The notes under the pieces are model-generated. The model did no database searches and had not been told where the DNA came from. It saw nothing but the letters and a program-made list of their open reading frames with translations. DNA of 64,000 nucleotides from JACCZX01 sp963729165 (lineage in GTDB: Bacteria > Pseudomonadota > Gammaproteobacteria > Burkholderiales > Burkholderiaceae_F), in contig CAVSMM010000012.1 in the NCBI GenBank assembly GCA_963729165.1, positions 62,001 to 126,000 of the forward strand, in the 5' to 3' direction. The position numbers were made by a program, and so were the translations under genes. This document shows positions 46,763-56,634 of this stretch, in pieces. The number at the start of each line of letters is the position of its first letter. The stretch's first letter is position 1.

Positions 46763-48076
46763 CACGCGCTGGTCGGCTGATCGCAGCATTTGCGGTGACG
46801 CTGGCTGCGCAAGCGCAGCCGCTGCCGTACAACAGCCCGCATCAGAGCGTCGGCGTCGTTAGCTGCGGCAGCACGTTATGCCACGGCTCGATCCGCGTCG
46901 TGCCGGGCTCCAACGTTCTGCAAAGCGAATACGTGACGTGGACGCGTCTCGACAAGCATGCGCGTGCGTACTCGATTCTGTTCTCGGCGCAATCGAAGAA
47001 GATCGCGAAGAATCTCGGCATCGGCAGCGCGCACGAGGACAGGCTGTGCCTCGATTGCCACGCGCATGCGCCGGCGCCCGCGCTGCGCGGCGAGCGCTTC
47101 AAGGTCGACGACGGGGTGTCGTGCGAAGGCTGCCACGGACCTGCGCAGCGTTGGCTTGCCGCGCACGTCGAGCGCGGCGCCACGCACGCGCGCAACATCG
47201 AACACGGCCTGTTCCCGACCGATGATGCAGTTTCGCGCGCGCGGCTGTGCCTGTCGTGCCATCTTGGAAATCGCGATCGGCTCGTCACGCATCGCCTGAT
47301 GGGCGCCGGTCACCCGCGTCTGAGTTTCGAGCTCGACACGTTCACCACCGTCGAGCCCGCGCACTTCAAGGCGGATTCCGATTACGGCAAGCGCAAGCGG
47401 CTGTGGGACGGCGTGCAGGTGTGGGCGATTGGCCAGGCGATGGCGGTGTCGCAAACACTGGAGCTGCTCGGCGATCCGAAGATCGGGCGCGACGGATTTT
47501 TCCGGAGCTCGTGTTTTTTGACTGCCATGCATGCCATCGATCGATGAAGAGCGGTCGCTGGGCGCCGCGCGCCGACGGGCTCGGCCCGGCGTGCCGCGCT
47601 TGAACGACGCCAACTTGCTGATGGTGCGGCAGATCGCGAAAGTGGCCGCGCCCGATCTCGCTGCAGGCATCGGCTCGGCCACGTCGCAACTGCATCAGGC
47701 CGTCAGCCGCAAAGGCGGCGATCCGATGCAGGCTGCCGGTGAGCTGCGCGAGCTGATGAAGGCGTTGATCGCCAGGCTCGCGCAGCGCAGCTTCAACGCC
47801 GCAGACTTGCGCTCGATCGTGCAGGGGCTGCTCGACGACGGTCGCGCCGGTGTTTATCGCGACTACGCAGGCGCGGAACAGGCGACGCTCGCGATCGGCT
47901 CGCTGACCAACTTCATGTTTCAACGCGGCATGCTGAAATCCGCAGCGCCGGCGAATCGCGCGCTGGCACGGCTGCAGGCAGCAGTGGCGGACGATGAAAA
48001 CTTCAAGCCCGAGCAGTTTCAGACGGCATTGAAGCAAGTGGACGAAGTGTTGGCATCGTCGGTGGCGAAACCATGA
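46759..48076 (+). CDS. Cytochrome c554-like multihaem protein (two frame breaks)
   Basis: The product (about 440 residues) has a signal peptide (RLIAAFAVTLAAQAQP) and haem sites CGSTLCH (a CX4CH form), CLDCH, CEGCH, CLSCH and CHACH. Surrounding motifs (HQSVGVVSCGSTLCHGS, LDCHAHAPAPALRG.RFKVDDGVSCEGCHGPAQRWLAAHV, GHPRLSFELDTFT) are those of the cytochrome c554 family, periplasmic electron carriers best known from nitrifiers. Two bases look missing near 47503 and 47592. The rest (PRLNDANLLMVRQIAKVAAPDLAAGIG...) is a helical C-terminus. It starts 4 bases inside the previous gene and ends 4 bases inside the next, both ATGA. Confidence 0.82.
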
Positions 48077-50494
48077 CCGACAAGGTTCAAATCGCGATCA
48101 TCGGCGCCGGCCCCGGTGGATTGTCGGCGGCGGCACGCGCAGCCGAGCTGAAGGTCTCGCACGTGTTGATCGAAGCCAGCGATCACCTGGCCGATACGAT
48201 TTACAAGTATCAGAAGCGCAAGCACGTGATGGCCGAGCCCGGTGTGCTGCCGCTGCGAAGTCCGCTTCCGTTTGCGGCAGGCACGCGCGAAGTCATTTTG
48301 GATGGTTGGGACGAAGTCATCGCGAAGCTCGGCGTCAACGTCAGGCACGCGCGCAGCCGTCACCGCGATCACCGGCGCAGCGCCGGCTTTCGAAATCGCG
48401 CTGGCCAGTGGCGACAAGATCATTGCCGAGGCGATCGTGCTCGGCATCGGCGTGCAGGGCAATCTGCGCAAGCTCGGCGTGGCCGGTGAAGATCTTCCGT
48501 TCGTGCAGTACCAGCTGGACGATCCCGACGAATACGAGGGCGAGACGATCGTGATCGTCGGTGCCGGCGATGCAGCGATCGAAAACGCGCTCGCATTGGC
48601 GGTGCAAAACCGCGTGGTGATGATCAATCGCAACGAAGAGTTCGCGCGCTGCAAGGAAGGCAACTTGAAAGCGGTGCTCGCTGCGATCGAATCCGGCAAG
48701 ATCGATTGTCGCTAGGCGCCGCACCAACCAGCGTCGAGCTATCGGCGGGTGGAGAAACGCGGGCGGCAAGCCAGGCGTTTTCAACGCAAAGACACCGGCA
48801 GGACTCGAGCCGATCCCATGTGATCGTGTGATCGCACGTCTTGGCGCGATTCCGCCGCGCAAGATGGTCGAATCGTTCGGCATCGTGTTTCCGAACAATG
48901 ATCCGGCAGCCGTACCGCAGCTTTCGCCGACGTACGAATCGAATGTGAAGGGGATTTATGTCGTCGGCGCACTCGGCGGTTATCCGCTGATCAAGCAGGC
49001 GATGAATCAGGGCTATGAGGTGGTCGGAGCATCCTCGGCCGTGCGGTCGAGCCTGCCGACGAGCCGCTGCTGCGCGAAAAGTTCGCTGGGCTGCGCAGCG
49101 CGCGCACCGTCAACGATGCACTGGCACTGATTCAAAACAACGTGCCGCTGCTGGCCGGCATCACGACTCTGCAATTGCGCGAGTTCATGCTCGACAGCGA
49201 GATTCGAACGCCGTCGGCAGGCGAGGTGATCTTTCAACGCAACGATTACTCGAACAGTTTCTATTCGATCGTCGAAGGCAGTGTGGAAGTTGAAATACCC
49301 GGAGGCGAGCGCTCGGGTCAGAAAATCACCGTGGCGCAGGGCCAGTTTTTCGGTGAGCTCGGCCTGATCTCAGGGCGGCGTCGCGCGGCCACGGTGCGAG
49401 CGGGCCGCGACTGTGTACTGATTGAAACACCGCGCCGCGCAATGCTGAAGCTGATTGCGTCGGTCGATAGCGTGCGCAAACTGCTCGATCAGGAAGCGTT
49501 GAAGCGCGCGTTGCGGGCGTATCTGTCGCAGGATCTGACCGATGATGATCTGCAGACTCTTGCGGCATCGGCGCAAGTCAAGAAGTACACGACCGGCGCG
49601 GATCTGTTTTGCGAAGGTGACGTCGCGGACGGGCTGTATCTGATTCGACGCGGCTCGGTGACGGTATCGCGCATGATCGGCGGCAAGGAGATCGTGCTTG
49701 CGTACGTGGCCGCCGGCAACGTCGTTGGCGAAATGGCGTTGTTGAACACTGCACCGCGGATGGCGACCGTGCGCGCCGCGGTTAACGCCGAGGCGATCGT
49801 GCTTGCGCCGGATGCGTTCAATCAGGTCGTTGCACGCGACGCGGCGCTGCGCGCCAAGCTGCAGCAGCTGTCGATGTCGCGCATGAAGAAGAACGTTGCG
49901 ATGGAAGCCGATACGTCGTCCGGCAGCCTGGTCAGCTATCTGATGCAGCAGGGGCTGGGTGAAGCCACCGATGTGTTGTTGATCGACGAAAGCCTGTGCA
50001 TCCGCTGCAATAACTGCGAGAAAGCGTGCGCCGACACTCACCAGGGAACGTCGCGCCTGAATCGCGAAGCCGGCCCGACGTTCGCCAGCGTGCACGTGCC
50101 GACCTCCTGCCGGCACTGCGAGCACCCGCATTGCATGAAGGAATGTCCGCCGGATGCGATTCATCGCTCACCCAACGGCGAAGTGTTTATCGCCGATACG
50201 TGCATCGGTTGCGGCAACTGCGTTCGCAATTGCCCGTACGGTGTGATTCAGATGGCGCCTGCCGATGGTCGGCGCGCCGGCGCCGGCGTCTTGATGTGGT
50301 TGCTCGGTCTCGGACGCGAACCGGGCAGCGAAGTGAAGAGCAAGAACCCGAACGCCGCGAAGCGCGCAGTCAAATGCGATATGTGCCGCGAACTGTCGGG
50401 CGGCCCGGCGTGCGTGCGTGCATGCCCGACCGGCGCGGCGCTGCGTGTCTCGCCCGAGCGATTTCTGGATTACGCAGGTGACTCGCGAAAATAG
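48073..50494 (+). CDS. FAD/NAD(P) oxidoreductase - cyclic-nucleotide-binding x2 - 4Fe-4S fusion (frame breaks)
   Basis: The reconstructed product is about 805 residues and has no signal peptide, so it is cytosolic. N-terminal Rossmann domains: FAD motif IAIIGAGPGGLSAA, then a second nucleotide motif IVIVGAGDAAIENA, and GIYVVGALGGYPLIKQAMNQGYEV near the C-terminus of the reductase, all thioredoxin-reductase-like. Two cyclic-nucleotide-binding domains follow (about 49190-49860: SFYSIVEGSVEVE, GQFFGELGLISG; GLYLIRRGSVTVS, GNVVGEMALLN). The last third has Cys clusters for 4Fe-4S centres (CIRCNNCEKAC, CRHCEHPHCMKEC, CIGCGNCVRNCPYG, CDMC...CVRACPTG). Frame breaks are near 48350, 48712, 48763 and 49030. 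Continuous from about 49036. Confidence 0.82.
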
Positions 50495-51153
50495 CCCTTG
50501 GGCGGCGGCCGGTCGCGCATCGCTCCGGCAATCGTTTGGCCCAGATTGATGTGAGAAGCGCGCTCATACGCGGCGCGCATCGGAGCCAAGTGAAAGATCG
50601 CGGGCCGTGTCATTAGCGTCTGAAAAAACTGCGCGCGCTTGTCATCGAAGAACTGCCAAGCGGCAAGATAATCGTTAACCGCGATCAACGGCCGCTGCTC
50701 GGCAAATACCTCCCACGAATAGCGTTCAAAATCGTCCGGACCTGCACCGAGACGCATCAGATCGAGATCGAGCACAGCGGTCGATTCTGAATGGCGCGGT
50801 ACGTGATCAGTCGTGTCGATAATGATCGCGAACGCCGCGTCGAGAACGGCTATCGCGACCTTCGGCGCATAGACACGCATCAATTGCGCCGACAGGGTTT
50901 CGTTGTCGCCGCGTTGTGCTCCTGGAACGTACACCGCGTCGTGCGCAAGCACTGCAAACGTCTGTGCCGGGGAGAGCCGCAGCTCGTGCTGCAGCGCTGC
51001 GTCGAACATCTCACGGATGTGCACGCGGTTATGGTAGTAACGATGCGGCTCGTCGTAGAACCGAAGCAGGTGTTCGGCGGCACGCGGTTGCAAGCCGGCA
51101 TCTAGCGCGGACTTCAGCGCAGGATGGGAAACGTCGATCGCCTTGGCCTTCAT
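50470..51153 (-). CDS. HD-superfamily-like predicted metal-dependent hydrolase
   Basis: The 227-residue product has YYHNRVHIREMFDAALQHE, VLAHDAVYVPG, DTTDHVPRHSE and DLDLMRLGA, the spaced His/Asp pattern (H...HD...D) of small predicted HD-superfamily phosphohydrolases. It is probably a soluble metal-dependent hydrolase of nucleotides or a similar phosphoester; the substrate is unknown. ATG 51153 was preferred to an upstream in-frame start because the preceding 31 residues look like shadow sequence. It is convergent with the FAD/4Fe-4S fusion and their 3' ends overlap by 25 bases. Confidence 0.85.
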   Translation of the reverse strand: MKAKAIDVSHPALKSALDAGLQPRAAEHLLRFYDEPHRYYHNRVHIREMFDAALQHELRLSPAQTFAVLAHDAVYVPGAQRGDNETLSAQLMRVYAPKVAIAVLDAAFAIIIDTTDHVPRHSESTAVLDLDLMRLGAGPDDFERYSWEVFAEQRPLIAVNDYLAAWQFFDDKRAQFFQTLMTRPAIFHLAPMRAAYERASHINLGQTIAGAMRDRPPPKGYFRESPA

Positions 51154-51353
51154 GGAACGATCATAGTCACTGATGCGACTTGCCTGATACGCGCGAGTTG
51201 ATCGTTTTATCGACCTTATTTCTGATCGGTATCTGTGCAGCAGCAAGGCTGACGAGCCGGATGCGCACTCGACGTTCCGCCCGTTGGGTAAAAGCGGGAA
51301 CCCGGCTTGCTGCGTTTCACGCTCACCTTTGTAGAACAGTTCGAGAGGGATTG

Positions 51354-52487
51354 ATGAAGCACTCGATGTCTACTGGCGTTAGCGGACTTGCCGTTGCCGC
51401 GTTGCTGGCTGCTCCGGCCCATGCGATGACCCAGAGCAAAACACCTGGAGCAGCGCTGACAACGATGACAAAAGAGATGCCTGCCGAGGCGATGGCAAAG
51501 ACCGGTACGAAGTACAAGGCCGATGTCGATATGCAAGCCGTGCTCGACACCTTGGCGAGTTTGAACGGCAAGCCGATTGAAACACTGGGACCCTCCGAGG
51601 CGCGCAAGCAACCCACGCCCATCGATGCAGTGAATGCAATCTTGAACAAGCAGGGCAAGGACACCGCGCCGACCGCTCTGGTCCCGGGCGTGACAAGCGA
51701 AGACAGGCAAATTCCTGGCGCTGTGGGCCCCTTACCTGCGCGCATCTACACACCCTCTGGTCCGGGACCGTTTCCGGTCATCGTCTACTTTCACGGTGGA
51801 GGTTGGGTGATCGCGGATCGCACTGTCTATGACGGTGGTGCGCGCGGTCTTTCCAAACAGGCAAATGCCATTGTTGTGTCGCCTGATTATCGACTCGCTC
51901 CGGAAGCGAAATTTCCGGCGGCGTGGGACGACGCGCTGGCGGTGTATCGCTGGGTGGCCGCTAATGCGACCACGATCAAAGGCGATCCGAAGCGGCTGGC
52001 ACTCGCCGGTGAAAGCGCGGGCGGCAATCTGGCGGTGTCTACGGCAGTGTCAGCACGCGACGCCGGCGTTACGGCGCCGCTGCACATCGTCGCTGTGTAT
52101 CCGGTTGCGCAGACCGCAAACCTGTCGACTGAGTCGTATGTCGACAGCGCCGCTGCAAAGCCCCTGAACAAGGCGATGATTCAATGGTTCGTCGACAAAG
52201 TGTTCGCCAAGCAGGACGACGCGAAAAGCCCGCGGGTCGACCTCGTCAACGCGAACTTAAAGGGTTTGCCGCCGGTCACCATCATCAACGCTCAGATTGA
52301 TCCGCTTCGCTCGGATGGCGAGTTGCTGGAGGACGCGCTGAAAAAGGCGGGCGTCAAAACGGAGCGGCGTAATTTCGACGGCACCGCGCACGATTTTTTT
52401 GGCGCCGCTGCGGTGGTGAAGGACGCGCAGGAGGCCCAGGCCTACGCGGGCAAGCGATTGAAGCAAGCGTTTGGCAACGTCCGTTAA
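51354..52487 (+). CDS. Exported alpha/beta hydrolase (hormone-sensitive-lipase-type esterase)
   Basis: The 377-residue product has a signal peptide (STGVSGLAVAALLAAPAHAM), so it is exported. The oxyanion-hole motif HGGGW (FPVIVYFHGGGWVIAD) and the nucleophile elbow GESAGGN (LALAGESAGGNL) mark the hormone-sensitive-lipase group. The Asp is probably in DPLRSDGE and the catalytic His in GTAHDFFG near the C-terminus. It probably hydrolyses short- to medium-chain esters. ATG 51354 follows TTCGAGAGGGATTG, a good ribosome site. An upstream in-frame extension to 51180 is unlikely. It diverges from the HD gene over a 200-base gap. Confidence 0.9.
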   Translation: MKHSMSTGVSGLAVAALLAAPAHAMTQSKTPGAALTTMTKEMPAEAMAKTGTKYKADVDMQAVLDTLASLNGKPIETLGPSEARKQPTPIDAVNAILNKQGKDTAPTALVPGVTSEDRQIPGAVGPLPARIYTPSGPGPFPVIVYFHGGGWVIADRTVYDGGARGLSKQANAIVVSPDYRLAPEAKFPAAWDDALAVYRWVAANATTIKGDPKRLALAGESAGGNLAVSTAVSARDAGVTAPLHIVAVYPVAQTANLSTESYVDSAAAKPLNKAMIQWFVDKVFAKQDDAKSPRVDLVNANLKGLPPVTIINAQIDPLRSDGELLEDALKKAGVKTERRNFDGTAHDFFGAAAVVKDAQEAQAYAGKRLKQAFGNVR

Positions 52488-52566
52488 CCGGCGTGCATGA
52501 TGTTCGGAAGCGGGGTTTGAGAATTCTCTAGCCGCCCTTTGGGTGCCAGTTCAGCGCGGCGCTACA

Positions 52567-53982
52567 TCAGATGAACAGTGGCAGCGTCGCCGGCGAAAAG
52601 TGCTGCAGATTGGGCAGCACGTCTGCCAGCTGTGCGTCGGAAAGTCCCATCCAGCGCGCGAAGGTCGCCGCGTATTGATCGACCGATGTGCTCGGGATGA
52701 GGCGGCCTTGACCCGCGTCATCAGGGGTGCCGATCGCCACGACCGGGAACTGCCCATAGATGTCGCGGCCTTTCACTGCGCCACCGAGTACGAAATGATG
52801 CGCGCCCCATCCGTGATCGGAGCCGTCGCCGTTGGACGTCAGCGTGCGGCCGAAATCGGATGCGGTAAACGCCGTCACCTGATTGCGCACGTTGAGCTCG
52901 CCCATTGCAGCGTCGAACGCGCTTAATGCGGCCGCTAGTTGTGTCAGCAACGGCGGATGCGTGCCGCTTAGAAACGCGTGGTTATCAAAGCCACCCATCG
53001 AGACGAAAATGACTTGCCGCTTGGCGCCGACTCCATTGCGTGCCGCGATCAAGCGCGCCGCCATCTTCAGTTGCGCGGCTACTGCGCCGTCTGGGAACAC
53101 CGTCTGCAAGTCCGGCATGCCCGCCATGGCGGCGCGCAGGTCCTCGTTGGCGGTGAGCCCGCGCTGAATCAACCGCGTATGGTCGTTTTCGAGCACGTGC
53201 GGGCGCTGTTCGGTGACCAGTCGTCGCAATAACTGAGATGCAGTGGCCGAGCCGAACAGGCTCGCGTTGGCGAGCGAATTCACGGTGACTGCGCCGCCCG
53301 GGCCGACCTGATATTGCTGAGTCGTCTGTCCCGACGCCCACACGGCGTTGCCCGAGATCGAAATGCTGGTAAAGGTCGACTTGGCGTTAGCGCTCGCCAG
53401 TACGTCGCCGATTCGCCCGCCCCAGCCGTACTGCGCACCTTCGGGCACCGATGCCTGCCATACCGACTGTTGATCGTTATGCGAAAACAGCTTCGGAGGC
53501 AGCGGCACCGAGCGATTCTGATATTGCGCCTGAGTCGTCGGACGCAGCAGCGGCCCCACGTTGGCAACGATTGCCGCGCGGCCGGCATCGAACAGCGTGG
53601 CAATGGGCTGCAATTCGGGAGGCAGCGCGAACTGCCGTCCGCCTAGATTCGAGACCGTCGTCAGCGGCAGCAGCGTGTTGCGCGTGCGCGCAATGCTGCC
53701 GCGCGCCTGCTGATATCCCGTGTACGACGCTTGATCATATGGAATGACTGTATTGTGATTGTCATTGCCGCCGTACAGGAAGACGCACACCAGCGCCTTG
53801 TAGTCGGTCGCCGTTTGCGCGGACGCAGCGCCGAGCGCGGCCAGGTTCAGCGCGAATGGCGCGCCGGTGCCAAGCGCAGCCAAGCTACGAGCGAATGGCG
53901 CTGCAGCGCGGAGCGCCGCCGCGCGTGCGGACCAGCCGAGAAAATTGCGTCGCGACGCGCTGTGTTGAGTGATTGAGGTCAT
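52567..53982 (-). CDS. DUF1501 family protein (Tat-exported)
   Basis: The 471-residue product has a twin-arginine signal (SRRNFLGWSARAAAL) and DUF1501 features: VCVFLYGGNDNHNTVIPYD, LSHNDQQ-type segment (FSHNDQQSVWQAS), MGGFDNHAF, TASDFGRTLTSNGDGSDHGWGAHHFVLGG. The fold is related to sulfatase/alkaline-phosphatase-like enzymes; substrate unknown. It is regularly encoded next to a DUF1800 gene, as here (10-base gap downstream of it on the same strand). ATG 53982 follows GAGAGAAAACTG, a fair ribosome site; a longer frame to 54051 would run into the DUF1800 gene. Confidence 0.93.
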   Translation of the reverse strand: MTSITQHSASRRNFLGWSARAAALRAAAPFARSLAALGTGAPFALNLAALGAASAQTATDYKALVCVFLYGGNDNHNTVIPYDQASYTGYQQARGSIARTRNTLLPLTTVSNLGGRQFALPPELQPIATLFDAGRAAIVANVGPLLRPTTQAQYQNRSVPLPPKLFSHNDQQSVWQASVPEGAQYGWGGRIGDVLASANAKSTFTSISISGNAVWASGQTTQQYQVGPGGAVTVNSLANASLFGSATASQLLRRLVTEQRPHVLENDHTRLIQRGLTANEDLRAAMAGMPDLQTVFPDGAVAAQLKMAARLIAARNGVGAKRQVIFVSMGGFDNHAFLSGTHPPLLTQLAAALSAFDAAMGELNVRNQVTAFTASDFGRTLTSNGDGSDHGWGAHHFVLGGAVKGRDIYGQFPVVAIGTPDDAGQGRLIPSTSVDQYAATFARWMGLSDAQLADVLPNLQHFSPATLPLFI

Positions 53983-53992
53983 CAGTTTTCTC

Positions 53993-55741
53993 TCAGCGCT
54001 GAACGATGAAGTCGGGGGAGGCCATGGTGAATAGCAGTGCCAAACGCACACGATTGCCGCGCGCGTCGAAGGTGGTCAGCGGAACTGACGAGATGGCGTC
54101 GCGTGCCAACGCCTTGGTGTTCGCGCTCATCGTGCCGTACGTAAGACGCTCATCCATGCGGTTTATCAGGGCATCGACGTCGTCAGCGATAGCGCGCTCC
54201 GCCTGATAGTCGGCGGTCAAATCATTTAGAAATCCCGCACCGCCAAGTATTGCCATGCCTTCGACAAAATTGATGTAGCTCGATGCACTGGTTTCGCTCG
54301 TGATCTGCATCTCGGGCACGACCAGGCCCGCTGTCGCGGCGCCGGTGTTCGGCGGCACGTAACCCGGCCGATAGAAGTTGAACACCGACGGCGAGCGAAA
54401 CGGTGCCTGGCCGATGCCGCTCGACGGATCGTCGGTGAAGAACACGTTGTAGTTGCCGGAAGTCGATTTGACGTTGAAGGCGCGGATCCATGCACTGAGC
54501 CGCAGCACAGGCTCGCGTAGCTTGCCGAAGGTTGGCTCACCGAGCTTGGTGGCGTCGCGCGCCTCCGGGTCCAAGAGCACCGCGCGCCACACCGCGCGCA
54601 TATCGCCGCGCACGCCCTGGCCATTGTCATTGAACGCAGCGGTGACGCGTGCAACGTACGCCGGGCTCGGATTGCTGGTGACCGTGCGCTGAATCAGCTG
54701 TTTGCCGACAAACGGACCGACGTTCGGATGATTGAACAAATGATCGAGCGCCTGCTTCAACGATTCTTGACCGGCGGTTCCGGCGGGGATCGTCTTGCCG
54801 AGAAAAGTCTTGACGGATGTTGAATGAAACTGTGGATACAGCTCCATCGGTTTCAGGGCGCGGTCGTCAGTAACGAGCAGACCGCGATTCGCCTGAAACG
54901 ATGCGTCGTCTTTTGTCGCCGACGACCAGCTCCAGCCGGTGAGTACGCGCGCGAGTCCGATGACGTCGTCATTCGAGTACGTTTCGATCGGTTCGCGCCG
55001 CGAATCGAGCTTCACCGTACCGTCTTCGTTGAGCTCGTACAACCCGATCGTGAGCAGCTGCATCACCTCCCGCGCGTAGTTTTCGTCGGGCACACGGCCC
55101 AATACAGGATCCTCCTTCTGATTGGCAAGGTGCGACAGGTACAAGCCCATCATCGGGCTCAACGTCACGTCCTCGAGCATCTGCCGATAGTTTCCGAACG
55201 CGTTGCGACCGAGCAGATCCATATAGGTCGCAATGCCTTGCGGGTAGCTCATTACATTGTTGTCGACCATCGAGATCACAAACAGCTGCGACAGCGAATA
55301 CATCGCGCGCTGCCGCAGTTGATCGGGAGCGATCGCAGCCTTGGTCCAGAAACTCGACAGCAACGGAAACTGCCCGACAAATTGCGGCGTGATCGTGTCA
55401 CCAAACGCGGGGACCGCCGGCAAGTGAAGCGACGCCTGCGAATTGAACTGCTCGTCGAGCCACCCCGCATAGCCAAGCGCCACGACGCGGTCGACATCGG
55501 CGGGCGCGGGCCCGAAGGTCGCCTGCGTCAGAAAGCGCGCCGCTTCGTTGCGAGTAGGCGGTACGGTCGGCGTTGTGTTGGGAGGGCCATTGGCCGGAGG
55601 TGGAGCGACTCCCTCACTACCCCCGCCGCCGCACGCGCCTAGCGCGACGGTTGAAACCGTTGCGGCAACAACCAGCCAACGCCGCAGGCTAGAGAGTGCG
55701 GCGGTACCGATGCGGCGGTGGTGTGCATGTGCACTGGTCAT
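53993..55741 (-). CDS. DUF1800 family lipoprotein
   Basis: The 582-residue product has a lipobox ending at about residue 37 (VALGACGGGG), so it should be lipid-anchored. DUF1800 segments are present: EAARFLTQATFGPAPADVDRV, QFNSQASLHLPA, LRQRAMYSLSQLFVIS, MLEDVTLSPMMGLYLSHLANQKED and DENYAREVMQLLTIGLYELNEDG. The function of the family is not settled. It is almost always paired with DUF1501. The promoter lies in the 137-base gap before the divergent response regulator. Confidence 0.93.
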   Translation of the reverse strand: MTSAHAHHRRIGTAALSSLRRWLVVAATVSTVALGACGGGGSEGVAPPPANGPPNTTPTVPPTRNEAARFLTQATFGPAPADVDRVVALGYAGWLDEQFNSQASLHLPAVPAFGDTITPQFVGQFPLLSSFWTKAAIAPDQLRQRAMYSLSQLFVISMVDNNVMSYPQGIATYMDLLGRNAFGNYRQMLEDVTLSPMMGLYLSHLANQKEDPVLGRVPDENYAREVMQLLTIGLYELNEDGTVKLDSRREPIETYSNDDVIGLARVLTGWSWSSATKDDASFQANRGLLVTDDRALKPMELYPQFHSTSVKTFLGKTIPAGTAGQESLKQALDHLFNHPNVGPFVGKQLIQRTVTSNPSPAYVARVTAAFNDNGQGVRGDMRAVWRAVLLDPEARDATKLGEPTFGKLREPVLRLSAWIRAFNVKSTSGNYNVFFTDDPSSGIGQAPFRSPSVFNFYRPGYVPPNTGAATAGLVVPEMQITSETSASSYINFVEGMAILGGAGFLNDLTADYQAERAIADDVDALINRMDERLTYGTMSANTKALARDAISSVPLTTFDARGNRVRLALLFTMASPDFIVQR

Positions 55742-55878
55742 CTGCTGGTCTCCGTGCCTTGTCTTCTAGGACGCATCGTGACGCGGCGCATGCCGCCTGT
55801 GGATGTCAATTGATGTCCTTTGTGTCGTTGTTGACACGTTCGATACGCGGTCGCGCGTCAAACATGTAACGTTGCTGC

Positions 55879-56634
55879 ATGACTTCGAACGCCCTCGCCA
55901 CGGTGTCCGTGTTGCTGATCGACGACGATGTCGAGCTGATGCGGTTGCTCGCGCAAGTCTTCGCGCGTGAAGGGATCGCGCTGCGCAACGCCACCACCGG
56001 CGCAGCAGGCCTCGCCGGCTTAAACCCGTTGCCGTCGCTGGTACTGCTCGACCTGATGTTGCCGGATATGCACGGCAAGGAAGTGTTCCGCCGCCTGCGC
56101 GAACGTATTCCGGAGCTGCCGGTGATCATGCTGACGGCTAAGGGCGATCCGGTCGACCGCGTGATAGGCCTCGAGCTGGGCGCCGACGACTACGTGCCCA
56201 AACCGTTTGACCCGCGCGAGTTGATTGCCCGTGTGCGTACCGTGCTTCGTCGATCACGTGCCGATGTCGACGCGGTGCGAAGTTCACCGGCCACAGTGTT
56301 GCAGTTCGGCAAGCTCGTTCTGGACATCAGTGCGCGCACGCTGACCGCGGAGTCGGCTCAGTGGTCAGGTCCGGTGCCGCTGACCAACATCGAATTTCGG
56401 CTGCTGTTGGAACTCGTCAGGCATCCTGGTGTTGCGCTGTCGCGCGAATCATTGACGCGTGCTGCGCAAGTCGGCAACTACCGCCCGCTCGATCGTGCGG
56501 TCGACGTTCAGATCGCGCGCCTGCGCCGCAAGCTCAGACAAGCCGACGCTGATGCCAAGTGGATCGTTACCGCGCGCGGCGAAGGCTACGTGTGGGCACC
56601 GCCAGCGGCGAATAAAAGGAGCGCCGAGACGTGA
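55879..56634 (+). CDS. OmpR-family response regulator
   Basis: The 251-residue product has a receiver domain (about 8-125) with acidic LLIDDD, phosphoacceptor Asp in LLDLMLPDMHG, Thr in IMLTAKG and Lys in KPFDPRE. A winged-helix OmpR/PhoB DNA-binding domain follows (about 140-240: LTNIEFRLLLELVRHPGVALSRESLTRA, RAVDVQIARLRRKLR, GEGYVWAPP). It controls unknown promoters in response to its kinase. The start is ATG 55879; the stop overlaps the kinase start (GTGA). Confidence 0.96.
   Translation: MTSNALATVSVLLIDDDVELMRLLAQVFAREGIALRNATTGAAGLAGLNPLPSLVLLDLMLPDMHGKEVFRRLRERIPELPVIMLTAKGDPVDRVIGLELGADDYVPKPFDPRELIARVRTVLRRSRADVDAVRSSPATVLQFGKLVLDISARTLTAESAQWSGPVPLTNIEFRLLLELVRHPGVALSRESLTRAAQVGNYRPLDRAVDVQIARLRRKLRQADADAKWIVTARGEGYVWAPPAANKRSAET

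Noticed and set aside
36409..50494. Identification of the redox operon as an MtrABC or nitrification (HAO) cluster
   Set aside because: I see no MtrA, MtrB, MtrC or hydroxylamine oxidoreductase motif. The c554-like gene alone does not make a nitrifier.
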